The position numbers and the translations under genes are program-made. Under the pieces are notes generated by a model, which was given only the letters and a program-made list of their open reading frames with translations, had not been told where the DNA came from and made no database searches. This document shows, piece by piece, positions 35,879 to 45,635 of a stretch of 53,553 nt of DNA. Source of the DNA: Granulicella sp. (GTDB taxonomy: Bacteria; Acidobacteriota; Terriglobia; Terriglobales; Acidobacteriaceae); contig DAHXNO010000188.1 of assembly GCA_027365345.1 (NCBI GenBank), positions 1 through 53,553 of the forward strand, in the 5' to 3' direction. Numbering within the stretch: the stretch's first letter is position 1; every line of letters starts with the position of its first letter.

Positions 35879-36739
35879 TCAGGTCAGCGACCTGACTTCG
35901 ATTCTGCGGTACCAGATCTCAGCGAACTCAATTTCAATGGCGAGTTTTCCCCGGGTGAGGGGGAGGAAGTGGCCGGGATTGTGCGGATCGGGCTGTTCGA
36001 GCATGGAGACGACGTTGACGCAGCGTCCATTGATAATGTGCGCGGAGCGATCGCCCTGCCAGATCACTTCCACCATGTTCCAGTCGTCGAGTTTCTCAAA
36101 ATTGCCATCCTTAATCTTGCGGCCGCCGGTTAGCTCCGCTGGGGAGGCATCCTTCGGGCGCCCCTGCTCGGCGCCGTCCAGCCAGCCATTCGGACCTAAC
36201 CCTTCCCCGAACAATCCATTCCCGTGGTGGTCTTGAATGCCGCGTATGCCTCCTACCAGGAAGTAATCGCCTACATCTCCTTCTTCAATCTGGCATTCCA
36301 CCATGGTCGGCCACACCTTATCCTCGCCTACCAGACCATACAGAAGACCGTTATCGCGCTTGGTCATGGTACGCGGAGGAAAGCGCTTTACGCCCCATTT
36401 GTACTCCACGCGGATATGGACATTCCCGAACTCCTGATTGGTTGCGATATAGCCAGGCTCCGCAGGCTCCGCGGAGACTTGGTTGCCCAGGATGTGAAGC
36501 ATGCCGTCTTCCATCACCACGATCTTCCTGTCCTGGGCTACATCCCGGCCTGACTTTTGGAGCATGGTGTACCAGCCATTCAGATCGCGGCCGTTGAGCA
36601 GCGACACCCATCCATCGGCGCCGGCGGGCGGGAAGGATGATGGGGACGACTGAGCCTGAGCGTAACTGCCATGCTGCGCCAACCATGGGCTGCCCACGAT
36701 CGGTAAGCCGATCCTCATAAAGTCCCTGCGATTTACCAT
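35879..36739 (-). CDS. Tat-exported DUF1080 (3-keto-disaccharide hydrolase-like) protein
   Basis: A 286-residue exported protein. Start 36739 gives MVNRRDFMRIGLPIVGSPWL, an RR-x-F Tat-type leader, with AAGGA before the ATG; an upstream frame to 36832 has no such sense. The DUF1080 concanavalin-like domain shows DGWVSLLNGRDLNGWY near its start, then EPGYIATNQEFGNVHIRVEY, RDNGLLYGL, VECQIEEGDVGDYFLVGG, DWNMVEVIWQGDRSAHIING and a final IEIEFAEIWYRRIEVRSL. Related proteins hydrolyse 3-keto-glycosides, but no oxidoreductase partner is adjacent, so the substrate is uncertain. Confidence 0.82.
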   Translation of the reverse strand: MVNRRDFMRIGLPIVGSPWLAQHGSYAQAQSSPSSFPPAGADGWVSLLNGRDLNGWYTMLQKSGRDVAQDRKIVVMEDGMLHILGNQVSAEPAEPGYIATNQEFGNVHIRVEYKWGVKRFPPRTMTKRDNGLLYGLVGEDKVWPTMVECQIEEGDVGDYFLVGGIRGIQDHHGNGLFGEGLGPNGWLDGAEQGRPKDASPAELTGGRKIKDGNFEKLDDWNMVEVIWQGDRSAHIINGRCVNVVSMLEQPDPHNPGHFLPLTRGKLAIEIEFAEIWYRRIEVRSLT

Positions 36740-36828
36740 GCGATCTTCCTTGCCTCCCGGTGGGTGAGCGGAATCTGTATGACAGCAGTCTACCTCCCGA
36801 TGCAGAACGTATCCATGAGGCGATTCGC

Positions 36829-37064
36829 TCACACGGGACGGCGAGGAAATGGTTCCACTGGATGGTGGATGTATCTTTCCATGACGAAAGGATGCGCGCC
36901 CGCACCAAAGTATCCGCGCACCATCTCGCCGTCGTCAAGCGCATCATCCTCCATCTCATCCGGCTTGATCCAGTGAAACGAAAAGGAAGCGTCAAAGCGC
37001 GTAGACTTAACGCCGCCAGGTCTGGCGCTAATCGCGCTCTGCTTTTCAGGCGCATCTGATGTTT
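36829..37064 (-). pseudogene. Possible gene remnant (open frame without a normal start)
   Basis: A minus-strand frame of about 78 codons, open from a TAA at about 37065 to a TGA at 36829-36831, reads like real protein with acidic and aromatic residues: RFDASFSFHWIKPDEMEDD and later MVRGYFGAGAHPFVMERYIH. It has no ATG before the middle and no ribosome-binding site. I read it as a leftover C-terminal piece of an unidentified gene; it could also be chance. Confidence 0.3.
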
Positions 37065-37091
37065 ATGCGATTGCCCTGCGGCATCGCCAGG

Positions 37092-37180
37092 TCACGCTAG
37101 ACGTGACTCAATCTCTATCAGCACACCGTTCGAGTCGGCGAGCGAGACGATGAAGGATGGATCCTTGTGACGGCGGCGTT
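37092..37180 (-). pseudogene. Possible VOC/glyoxalase-like C-terminal remnant
   Basis: A minus-strand frame ends with KDPSFIVSLADSNGVLIEIE and then SRLA before a TGA at 37092-37094. This resembles the last strand of vicinal-oxygen-chelate proteins (DPDGN-x-IEL pattern). No start codon or N-terminal domain is present; the frame becomes arginine-rich upstream. Probably a truncated gene end, with low certainty. Confidence 0.35.
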
Positions 37181-37188
37181 GCGAACAA

Positions 37189-37228
37189 GGGACCTGACGC
37201 GTCCGCTTCAGCAGACGCGCCAGGTCCC
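37189..37228 (-). terminator. Hairpin after the SYLF gene
   Basis: Arms GGGACCTG-A-CGCGTC and GACGCG-C-CAGGTCCC pair over 14 bp with one A-C mismatch and a 10-nt loop. It begins 27 bp after the SYLF stop; the following minus-strand bases CTTGTTCG are only weakly T-rich. Confidence 0.5.
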
Positions 37229-37255
37229 CGCGAAAAGGTGTTCGAGCGACAAGCC

Positions 37256-37957
37256 CTAACGCGCATCCTGGGCTTTTCCTGCGCGGAACAGTTGGTTTAC
37301 GGTTGCTATAAAATGAGCGGCGCTTGCGGGTGTTGGTACACCACCTTTAAGGATGACATTGAAAGGAATGTTCTTGCCGTAGAAAGAGCGCGTATCGTCC
37401 GTGTTCTGATGGACGACGTCTCCGCTGAGGTCGATGCCGGCAAACAGGCCTTTGCTACGCGAGTACGTGAGGAAATCCGCGTTGGCAAGCTCTGTGGTGG
37501 ATGCTTGCGCATTCCGTCCAACGGGACCGGCAGCCACGGAGGCATCCGCGCCCAGTTTGAGCTTATCCTTCAGAAGATCGTCCAGGCTGCGATGAGACAC
37601 GCCCAGGAGCACCAGATCCGTGGACTGGCCACCAATCTGGAATCCCACGCTGGCTCCTTCCAACTGGATGAAGGCAGGAGCACTCCAACCTTTGGCTGTT
37701 CGGCAACTGGCGACCCCTTGGCCGTATTGCGCTCCTAGAACGAAGGCTGCTTTCTTGAAGCTGGGCACGACAATGACACATTGCGTTTTTCCTGCTACAT
37801 CAAGCGGGATGTTCTTGCCGGGCATAGCCATGAGAGCGTGGATGATTTGGGTGGCTGAATTCAGCCGTTGATTGAGTGTGCTCTTGCTGTCTTCTTTCGC
37901 AAATCCGATTGCGGGTAGGGTGAGGAATAGCGCGACCAGGGCCAAAAACTTCTTCAT
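37256..37957 (-). CDS. Exported SYLF-domain (Ysc84-like) protein
   Basis: A 233-residue exported protein with signal peptide MKKFLALVALFLTLPAIGFA. The SYLF/Ysc84 domain covers most of the rest: KNIPLDVAGKTQCVIVVPSF, GAQYGQGVASCRTAKGWSAP, FIQLEGASVGFQIGGQSTDL, VLLGVSH and DASVAAGPVGRNAQAST, then LTYSRSKGLFAGIDLSGDV. The eukaryotic domain binds phosphoinositides; in bacteria the role is unknown but export to the periplasm is common. Start 37957 is used rather than 37987 because the signal peptide begins there. A hairpin follows the stop. Confidence 0.88.
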   Translation of the reverse strand: MKKFLALVALFLTLPAIGFAKEDSKSTLNQRLNSATQIIHALMAMPGKNIPLDVAGKTQCVIVVPSFKKAAFVLGAQYGQGVASCRTAKGWSAPAFIQLEGASVGFQIGGQSTDLVLLGVSHRSLDDLLKDKLKLGADASVAAGPVGRNAQASTTELANADFLTYSRSKGLFAGIDLSGDVVHQNTDDTRSFYGKNIPFNVILKGGVPTPASAAHFIATVNQLFRAGKAQDAR

Positions 37958-38659
37958 ATTGTTCCGTCCTTGATGTTGGAGATACACCTGCTAGCTTTGA
38001 TGCAGATTGTTCGATTCGCGCCTAAGCTGAGATTGCATCTTCCTCGATTTCTCTCATCTCACACTCCGGCGCCGGAACTGAAACAAATGGATGATCTCCG
38101 CCCGACTCCAGCAGGATGGCAATCGAACCAGCGCCAGGCAAGTTGCGAAGCCAATGGAGAAGACTGAGCAAAGATTCGCCACCATTATAAATCACTTGTA
38201 ATGAGTAGTTTACCTGGAAATTCCAGTCTGGTGGCTGGGTGGCGTTCTTGTAGTTGCGGTAGGCGCGCCGACTTGCGCGTGGTTAGAGCCATCTGGCGAC
38301 TTCGGGAGGCAAAGGCCGCCGGGATGATTCCCAGGCGTGGGGAGGATTGGTGACGTTTCAAGTTCTCGCTGGGCCAGGGACGGTCTGGCCTGGCTCCGCT
38401 GGCGCCACTGGCTCCAGGTTGAACTTGCAGCGCTGGTTTGCATTTCGCTTCCGGCCTTGTCCTATTGCCGGCTGGGCGAAGATTGGGCGTGGCGATGGTT
38501 CAGTAATACGGGATTGAGGGCGATGGGATGGATGTTGCCCTGTGAAGGTGAGTTTTTCAGCCGCCGAGGCGATGATAGTTTTGCGCAGGGCAGCGGATTG
38601 CTGTAGGTCGCGAGGGCCTGGGATCGGTGATCTCAGGATGCGGGCACTCGGGAGATGCG
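37958..38659. other. 702-bp gene-free stretch
   Basis: Apart from the presumed promoter of the SYLF gene, I see no coding frame, tRNA or repeat that I can support. Confidence 0.35.
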
Positions 38660-39253
38660 TCAGGGCAGAGCGGGGGTTCCGAAGTGATAGACCAGGCCAA
38701 TGGTGATGGGTTTGGAGTAAATGCTGCCACTGGTGGTGACCGGAGTGCTGAGGTGCTGAACCTGCACGTCGATCCTGAGGTCAAAGCGGGGAGTCAGGGT
38801 GTAATCCAAGCCGCCACCGAAGGAAAAGTCGTTGGAGACGGAGCTCTCGTAGAGGAGTGTGCCCTCAGGGTTGGGGTATCCGCCACCCATGTAGTCGATC
38901 TTGGCACGGCCAACGAGGGCATCCGCATAAGGACGAAAGCGGTTGTAAAACCGCTGCACCTGAACCCCGAAGAGAATATTCTTCTGCCCATCGATGCTGC
39001 CATTGTCCACCGGATAGGTTCCGCGGATCTCAGCCGAGAAGTAGAAGAGGTGATAGGGGCGGAATCCGACGTTGCCTCCAGCGGTGATGCCAAGATTTCG
39101 GCCGCCAGACAGACCGGTGAAGTCACCGGTGGCGCCTCCAAAGGCGGAGAAGTTGATTGTTCGGATGGCAGCCGGAATGGCCTGGGCACGCAGAAGGGGG
39201 CAGGCAATCCAAGCAATGCAAAGTAGTGTGAGGGCGCGAATACCGTTCTTCAA
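38660..39253 (-). CDS. Outer-membrane beta-barrel protein (OmpA-type porin-like), TTG start
   Basis: A 197-residue exported protein. The longest frame starts at 39367, but its first 38 residues are proline-rich and unlike a leader. TTG at 39253 has AAGGAG five bases before it and begins the signal peptide KNGIRALTLLCIAWIACPLL with cleavage near LRAQA. The mature part has barrel strands: INFSAFGGATGDFTG, NVGFRPYHLFYFSAEIRGTY, NDFSFGGGLDYTLTPRFDLR and a final KPITIGLVYHFG. Such small barrels are common in Acidobacteriota; the ligand is unknown. Confidence 0.72.
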   Translation of the reverse strand: MKNGIRALTLLCIAWIACPLLRAQAIPAAIRTINFSAFGGATGDFTGLSGGRNLGITAGGNVGFRPYHLFYFSAEIRGTYPVDNGSIDGQKNILFGVQVQRFYNRFRPYADALVGRAKIDYMGGGYPNPEGTLLYESSVSNDFSFGGGLDYTLTPRFDLRIDVQVQHLSTPVTTSGSIYSKPITIGLVYHFGTPALP

Positions 39254-39847
39254 TCTAACTCCTTGCGACCAAAGATCCCTCCTGCTCGGGGTCCCTGCCC
39301 ATTCGGGGGAGATCGGCGGAGTTCCGGGAGGGTTTTCCGTGCCTTGGGGGTGATCCGTAGATCCCATGGGGCTTCCCGGGGAATGCTCTTTTTGAGTCTA
39401 TTCGAAGTTTAGACTAGTCGAACTGAGGAGTTTGGATGGGACCACGCGGGAAAAAGTTGTGGTGAGGTGATACGTCAAGGCAATAGGGATGAAAGCTCCC
39501 ATTTCGGAACGTCAGGCTACCTGGTGGAGACGGGGCAGATGATTGGTCCGCTCTGATCCGTGGCTTGCTTCGCTCGTCCCCGTCTTGTGGGCAAACCAAA
39601 CCCATCCCCGCCGACGGTGCTGCGGAGATGGGTTGTGAGAAGCACGCATGCGAAACGCCTGGTTGTTGTTTTGGCGGTACTTTCTTTTCGTAGCGGCAGA
39701 CCGCAGAAAAGCGCTGAGTTCTTCCGGGCACGGAGATGTTGGCTCCGGGGTGATTGGCGATCGAACAGACGGAGGTGCACGCAAAATTCCGCGACCCATC
39801 AGGCCGGTGGGGTTGCGCAACATCCCGCGCGGTAAGAGGAAAGGCAG
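39254..39847. other. 594-bp gene-free stretch
   Basis: Several overlapping open frames exist on both strands at 39414-39851, but none has a domain, a ribosome-binding site or a plausible composition. I annotate nothing here. Confidence 0.35.
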
Positions 39848-40159
39848 CTAGTCTTTGACCGATTGAACGGTGATGGTGTTGCCGGACAGCGTGCCATTGA
39901 CGGTAACAGTCTTGCCCGCGAATGGGTTCAGCTTGCTAGCGTTCGAGACGGCGTAGATCTTGGTTCCGACGATGAGGACAGCGGGAGAACCCATCTTAAT
40001 GCACTTTTTGGCGCAGGCGGCATGGGCGGGGGTGGATGCTTTGGCCAGATTGTTATGGGCGCACATGGAGTCCGCTACAATGCCCTTGAAGGTTTGGGCC
40101 ATTGCGCTGGCCGAGAGGAAGGAGAGACCAAGGATGGAGATGGAGAGTAGCTTCTTCAT
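39848..40159 (-). CDS. Small exported DUF5818-like protein
   Basis: A 103-residue exported protein with signal peptide MKKLLSISILGLSFLSASAM (cleavage near AMAQT). The mature part has FKGIVADSMCAHNN, HAACAKKCIKMGSPAVLIVG and a C-terminal OB-like strand set FAGKTVTVNGTLSGNTITVQ. Three or four cysteines (DSMC, ACAKKC) could form disulfides or hold a cofactor. This pattern is frequent in Acidobacteriota and matches what I know of DUF5818; the function is unknown. The start is set by the signal peptide; the frame is open to 40327. Confidence 0.75.
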   Translation of the reverse strand: MKKLLSISILGLSFLSASAMAQTFKGIVADSMCAHNNLAKASTPAHAACAKKCIKMGSPAVLIVGTKIYAVSNASKLNPFAGKTVTVNGTLSGNTITVQSVKD

Positions 40160-40415
40160 GGAGAACCTCGGAGAAATAACTTTGGTACTGCTAGGAGAGT
40201 ATAGCGCGGCAAGGATCGATCGCGATACACGGGAGGGAAGGATACTTTCGTGAGGAAGGGCCTTGCCTGAGCGTAAAGCCGGCTGCGCAAGCGGTAGCAC
40301 CATCCCTCCTGCGGGTGAGTCTGGCAAGCGGAACCGGCTGTCTTTTTGGCGGGGAGCGCACCGTGCGCAGCTCTGGACGGGTTCGGCTTCTTGTTGTCTG
40401 GGTTGTGCTCCCCTG

Positions 40416-42344
<1,929 letters not shown>

Positions 42345-42455
42345 AGATGAGAGTGTAGTGGAGTTGAGAGCGGAGAACGAGGGTTCGGGCGCACTTTGCC
42401 CGAGTTGAGTGGATTGGATCCCTGGCCTAAGCCTGATTTGCAAGGAGGGAGCAGC

Positions 42456-44024
42456 TCAGGGGCGGGCGGAGTAGAGCAGGACAGCGGTGGAGGGCGCAAC
42501 GGTGGAGACTTCCCGGGTTGTGGAGGGAGATTGGAGTTGAATGTGGGTGGAGCTGAGGGAGGGCGCGGTGAGAGTGGGACCCTGATGGTAGGAGGGAAGG
42601 TCGATATGAAGTGTCTTAGTGCGATCCTTATTGATGATGGCGACGACGTTCTGGCCGGAGGGGAGGGTAGCGGCGTAGGCTGTGGCATTGACTGGGCCGG
42701 GATTGAATTCAATAGGGAAGACGGTGGCTCCAGCGAAGTGACCGGCGAAGAGCATGCCGTAGGAGACGGGCTCGGCGACATAGCTGTCTCCGATGCGAGC
42801 GATGGGGGTGTAGAAGGGGTGGGGGTGGAGGGCGGCTGCGGCGGGCTGGAGGAGGTCATCACCGGGGAGATGTCCTCCCAGAGAGTTGCCGACGTACTTG
42901 CCGGTGCCGCCGTGGAGGTTGGCTCCGGCATAACCGCGCGAGGCGAGGTCGAGGAGGTAATCGGCGGCCCAGAGGGCAGCAGCGTAGACATCGGAGACGC
43001 CGGGTTTGCCGCCGCGATAGCAGGTGTTGCCTTCGGTCATACGGTAGGGAACGGAGGAGTGCTCGCCTGCGGAGAGGCGGGCGGCGGCGGCGCGGATGTC
43101 GTCGGCCAACTCCACTACACGCGGGTTGGGCGCAAGGATGTAGTCGATGGTCATTTTGGGGTTGGAGGGAGGGCCACCGATGTAGTAGTGATGGGTGAGC
43201 GCTGCGACCTTCGGAGGGTGAGAGAGGGAGAGCAGACGGTTGACGACGGCTGCGTACCAGCCGGGGTTGCCGCCGGTGTCGGGAAGGCCGAAGCTGGCTG
43301 AGGGAAGGACGGCGCGGATGGCGTCGGCTTCCGCCAGCCACTGGTCCATGTAAATCTCTGGCGACCAGGTTTTGGGATCGCGGAGGTGATTGCCAAAGAG
43401 GTCCGGTTCATTGCCGATCTGGAAGTACTCGAGCTTGCCGTGCTGCTGGGTGAAACCGAGCGCCTGAGCGACGTAGGTGGCCTCGTCGGCTGCGCGGCGG
43501 GGAGTGTTGGTGCCCAGGTTGATGCCGTAGATGCAGGTCCAACCGGTGGCCTGGAGAAAGCCGTGGAGGTTCTGAATGGCCTGCGGCGTGATGGGGAAGG
43601 CGAGTTTGGTGGACGGTTCGCCGGCGCGGACCACGCGGGTTTGGACGGCGGGAGGTTTGGCATTGGGTGTCGGTTTCCAGTAGCCGACGTCGGAGGTGTT
43701 GCCGCCGATGCGCAGAACGCCGTGCGGCGCGAGGGCGCGGAACTGCTCGATGAGGCCGGTGTTCTGTGGAGAGAAGAAGCTGGGCTCCGCCAGTTCGTTG
43801 GTCTCATAGGAGAGACCAATGAAGTTGTTTGGAATGCGAGGGCCAGCTTCGCCCGGATGCAGCTTGAGGGTGGCGGCTTTGCCTTTACCCGGCGAGGGGT
43901 TTCCGGTGGGTGAGTCCAGCGGGGCGGCAGCGCGGGCGAAGGAGCGAAGGCTGGGGAGCGTAGCTGCGGCGGCGGAGGAGAGAAGGAAGCGGCGGCGATC
44001 CATTCTGTGCAAGGGAGCTTTCAT
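42456..44024 (-). CDS. Tat-exported GH79 glycoside hydrolase (beta-glucuronidase-like)
   Basis: A 522-residue exported enzyme. The N-terminus has DRRRFLLSSAAAATLPS, a Tat-type leader. The TIM barrel carries the acid/base E206 in YFQIGNEPDLFG and the nucleophile E331 in YRMTEGNTCYRGG, with the family ending in a C-terminal beta domain. This matches GH79, whose studied bacterial member is the beta-glucuronidase of Acidobacterium capsulatum; members act on glucuronic acid or 4-O-methyl-glucuronic acid in arabinogalactan side chains. The start is uncertain between 44024 and 44003, neither with a clear ribosome-binding site. It lies between glmS and an unknown membrane gene. Confidence 0.82.
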   Translation of the reverse strand: MKAPLHRMDRRRFLLSSAAAATLPSLRSFARAAAPLDSPTGNPSPGKGKAATLKLHPGEAGPRIPNNFIGLSYETNELAEPSFFSPQNTGLIEQFRALAPHGVLRIGGNTSDVGYWKPTPNAKPPAVQTRVVRAGEPSTKLAFPITPQAIQNLHGFLQATGWTCIYGINLGTNTPRRAADEATYVAQALGFTQQHGKLEYFQIGNEPDLFGNHLRDPKTWSPEIYMDQWLAEADAIRAVLPSASFGLPDTGGNPGWYAAVVNRLLSLSHPPKVAALTHHYYIGGPPSNPKMTIDYILAPNPRVVELADDIRAAAARLSAGEHSSVPYRMTEGNTCYRGGKPGVSDVYAAALWAADYLLDLASRGYAGANLHGGTGKYVGNSLGGHLPGDDLLQPAAAALHPHPFYTPIARIGDSYVAEPVSYGMLFAGHFAGATVFPIEFNPGPVNATAYAATLPSGQNVVAIINKDRTKTLHIDLPSYHQGPTLTAPSLSSTHIQLQSPSTTREVSTVAPSTAVLLYSARP

Positions 44025-44151
44025 GCATGCAAGGGTACGAGTGTCTGGTTTCCATTGGCAAATGGAATCTCGTCCCAGGCCGCCGATTTCCGCCCGGGAA
44101 GGAAGATGGGTTGCAGCCGGAAGAGGAGGAAGAGAGAGGGCGGAGGCGGCG

Positions 44152-45003
44152 TTATGGCACAAAGTGATGCGAGGGAGGGGCGAGAGAAGAGCTCTGACGG
44201 GCGGCGACTACGGATGGGAGGGAGGGCGGATTTTGCGGGGCTCCTGCCGCGGGCCAAGGCTGCACGGAAGCTGTGGGGGGAGCTTGCCGCAACGCAGGGG
44301 ATGCTGCGCTGGTTGAGGAGGAGCGCGGCGCCGGGTCTGTGATGGACTGCCGAGCGGCAGGCTGCGGAGCGGGGGAGGAGGTGACTGGAGATGCGGGTTG
44401 GGAGCGGGGAGCGGCGAAGGTCTGGATCCGGCGGGGGGTGGTTTGTGGAAAAGGGGCAGGGTCGGCCGTCGGCTGAGAGGCTGGAGAGGTAGTGGACTGC
44501 GCTGCGGCGGGGATGTTGCCGACCTGTGCGGGGAGGATTTCGATGGGGCGCATTACCGCGACGCCGACGAAGATCATGGAGACCAGCAGGATGATAGCGC
44601 CGGGAGCGAGCCGTTGGATGGCGGCGGCGGCGTCGCGGATCTGGCCGTGGGCGTCGAAGGAACCGTGGATCCCGACCAGGAACAGAGCCATGCCGACAGA
44701 GGCGAAGAATATGCCGGCGATGATGCCACAGGACTGAAGAAACATTCGATTCTGAGCCATGTGGAGGCCCAGAACGGTGGAGAGATTGCCCGTTTGGGTG
44801 GTGGAGAGATAGGCGTTGAAGTGGCGCTCGAAGGAGAGGGTGGCGTTCAGCGAGTAACCGAAGATGTAGACGATTGCGAAGAGAACGCACACGCCGGCAC
44901 AGCCAAGGGCCGCGTAGACGCTGTAGCGGATCAGCGGGTCTCGGCTGACCTGGGGAGGGGTCGCTTGCTTCGGCGTTTCCTCTGGTGAAGCGTCGTTCTC
45001 CAT
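44152..45003 (-). CDS. Unknown membrane protein with proline/alanine-rich tail
   Basis: A 283-residue protein of no family that I recognise. A short acidic N-terminus is followed by three hydrophobic segments: YSVYAALGCAGVCVLFAIVY (about residues 35-57), SCGIIAGIFFASVGMALFLV (about 95-118) and PGAIILLVSMIFVGVAVM (about 138-156). The last 120 residues are rich in Pro, Ala, Ser and Gln with no predicted fold, and probably extend into periplasm or cytoplasm. Start 45003 (MENDASPEE) is used because the first segment begins soon after; the frame is open to 45087. It precedes the GH79 gene by 127 bp on the same strand, which may reflect co-transcription. Confidence 0.6.
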   Translation of the reverse strand: MENDASPEETPKQATPPQVSRDPLIRYSVYAALGCAGVCVLFAIVYIFGYSLNATLSFERHFNAYLSTTQTGNLSTVLGLHMAQNRMFLQSCGIIAGIFFASVGMALFLVGIHGSFDAHGQIRDAAAAIQRLAPGAIILLVSMIFVGVAVMRPIEILPAQVGNIPAAAQSTTSPASQPTADPAPFPQTTPRRIQTFAAPRSQPASPVTSSPAPQPAARQSITDPAPRSSSTSAASPALRQAPPTASVQPWPAAGAPQNPPSLPSVVAARQSSSLAPPSHHFVP

Positions 45004-45194
45004 GTCGGCTTTGGGACAATCGTAAAGTATTGAGGCTGTTTGCCGATAGGGGGTGGGGTGGGGTGAAAAGTACATAGATCGAGACAACGCAGTAGTAACT
45101 TATGGAAGTAACCTGGACAGTGTGACTTCAGGAGTCCTGTGGTTGGAGCGGGCGGGTGTGAGCCCATGAGCGCGGCGGCATGCTGGATGCTGCG

Positions 45195-45232
45195 AACACA
45201 AAGGGTGCTCCGTGAGGAGCACCCTTTGTGTT
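45195..45232 (-). terminator. Strong hairpin terminator after the TonB-receptor remnant
   Basis: Perfect 17-bp arms AACACAAAGGGTGCTCC (45195-45211) and GGAGCACCCTTTGTGTT (45216-45232) with a 4-nt loop. It lies 39 bp past the stop of the receptor remnant and can act on either strand. Confidence 0.8.
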
Positions 45233-45270
45233 TGAGCTGGAACAGCGTGCGGAAGCTTGCCCGCAGACGG

Positions 45271-45465
45271 TCAGAAGTAGATACGGCCAGCAATCTGCAC
45301 GGCGCGGCCGGATTGTGGGTCTCCTGCGCCACCGTCCGCCGGGGGTTCGATCACGGATTGGATGGTGCCGAATTGTGCGCCGTCGCTCAGGTTGCCCACG
45401 GGCGGCGCAAAGTTCGGATGGTTGAAGGCATTGTAGGCTTCGAGACGAACCGGAAGGACGCGCAG
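45271..45465 (-). pseudogene. C-terminal remnant of a second TonB-dependent receptor
   Basis: About 64 codons on the minus strand match the end of an Oar-like receptor: LPVRLEAYNAFNHPNFAPPV, then QFGTIQSVIEPP and a final QIAGRIYF before TGA at 45271-45273. This corresponds to the F-R-x-E-A-F-N-x-x-N-H-P-x-F block and terminal aromatic residue that close such barrels. The upstream bases hold no receptor sequence in any frame and the neighbouring intact receptor begins its 3' end 170 bp away. It looks like the leftover of a tandem receptor, still with its terminator. Confidence 0.72.
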
Positions 45466-45576
45466 GGTGCCCGTGCCTCGATGGCCGCCTACTCGGCCGG
45501 GTTCTCCTTCTGGTCTCATGGAAATCGGGAGTGAGACGACTCAGCTTCTGGCCGCTTGAGGGGTTTGCGACACTGT

Positions 45577-45621
45577 GCAGGGAAAGAAGAGGCGCCCCAT
45601 GGGCGCCTCTTCTTTCCCTGC
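45577..45621 (-). terminator. 20-bp perfect hairpin terminator after the TonB receptor
   Basis: Arms at 45577-45596 and 45602-45621 are exact reverse complements over 20 bp (GCAGGGAAAGAAGAGGCGCC and its partner), with a 5-nt loop. It lies 14 bp past the stop of the receptor at 45636. Confidence 0.85.
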
Positions 45622-45635
45622 GTGATGGGCGTGGT

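Noticed and set aside
39414-39851. Several overlapping frames on both strands in a gap
   Set aside because: No frame stands out by composition, start signal or recognisable motif.
42345-42455. Possible glmS ribozyme upstream of glmS
   Set aside because: The 111 bp before the start codon do not show the conserved ribozyme core; that class is mainly in Firmicutes.
42396-43301. Gly/Val/Glu-rich + strand frame of 301 codons
   Set aside because: Antisense to the GH79 gene; glycine-rich shadow of a Pro/Ala-rich gene.
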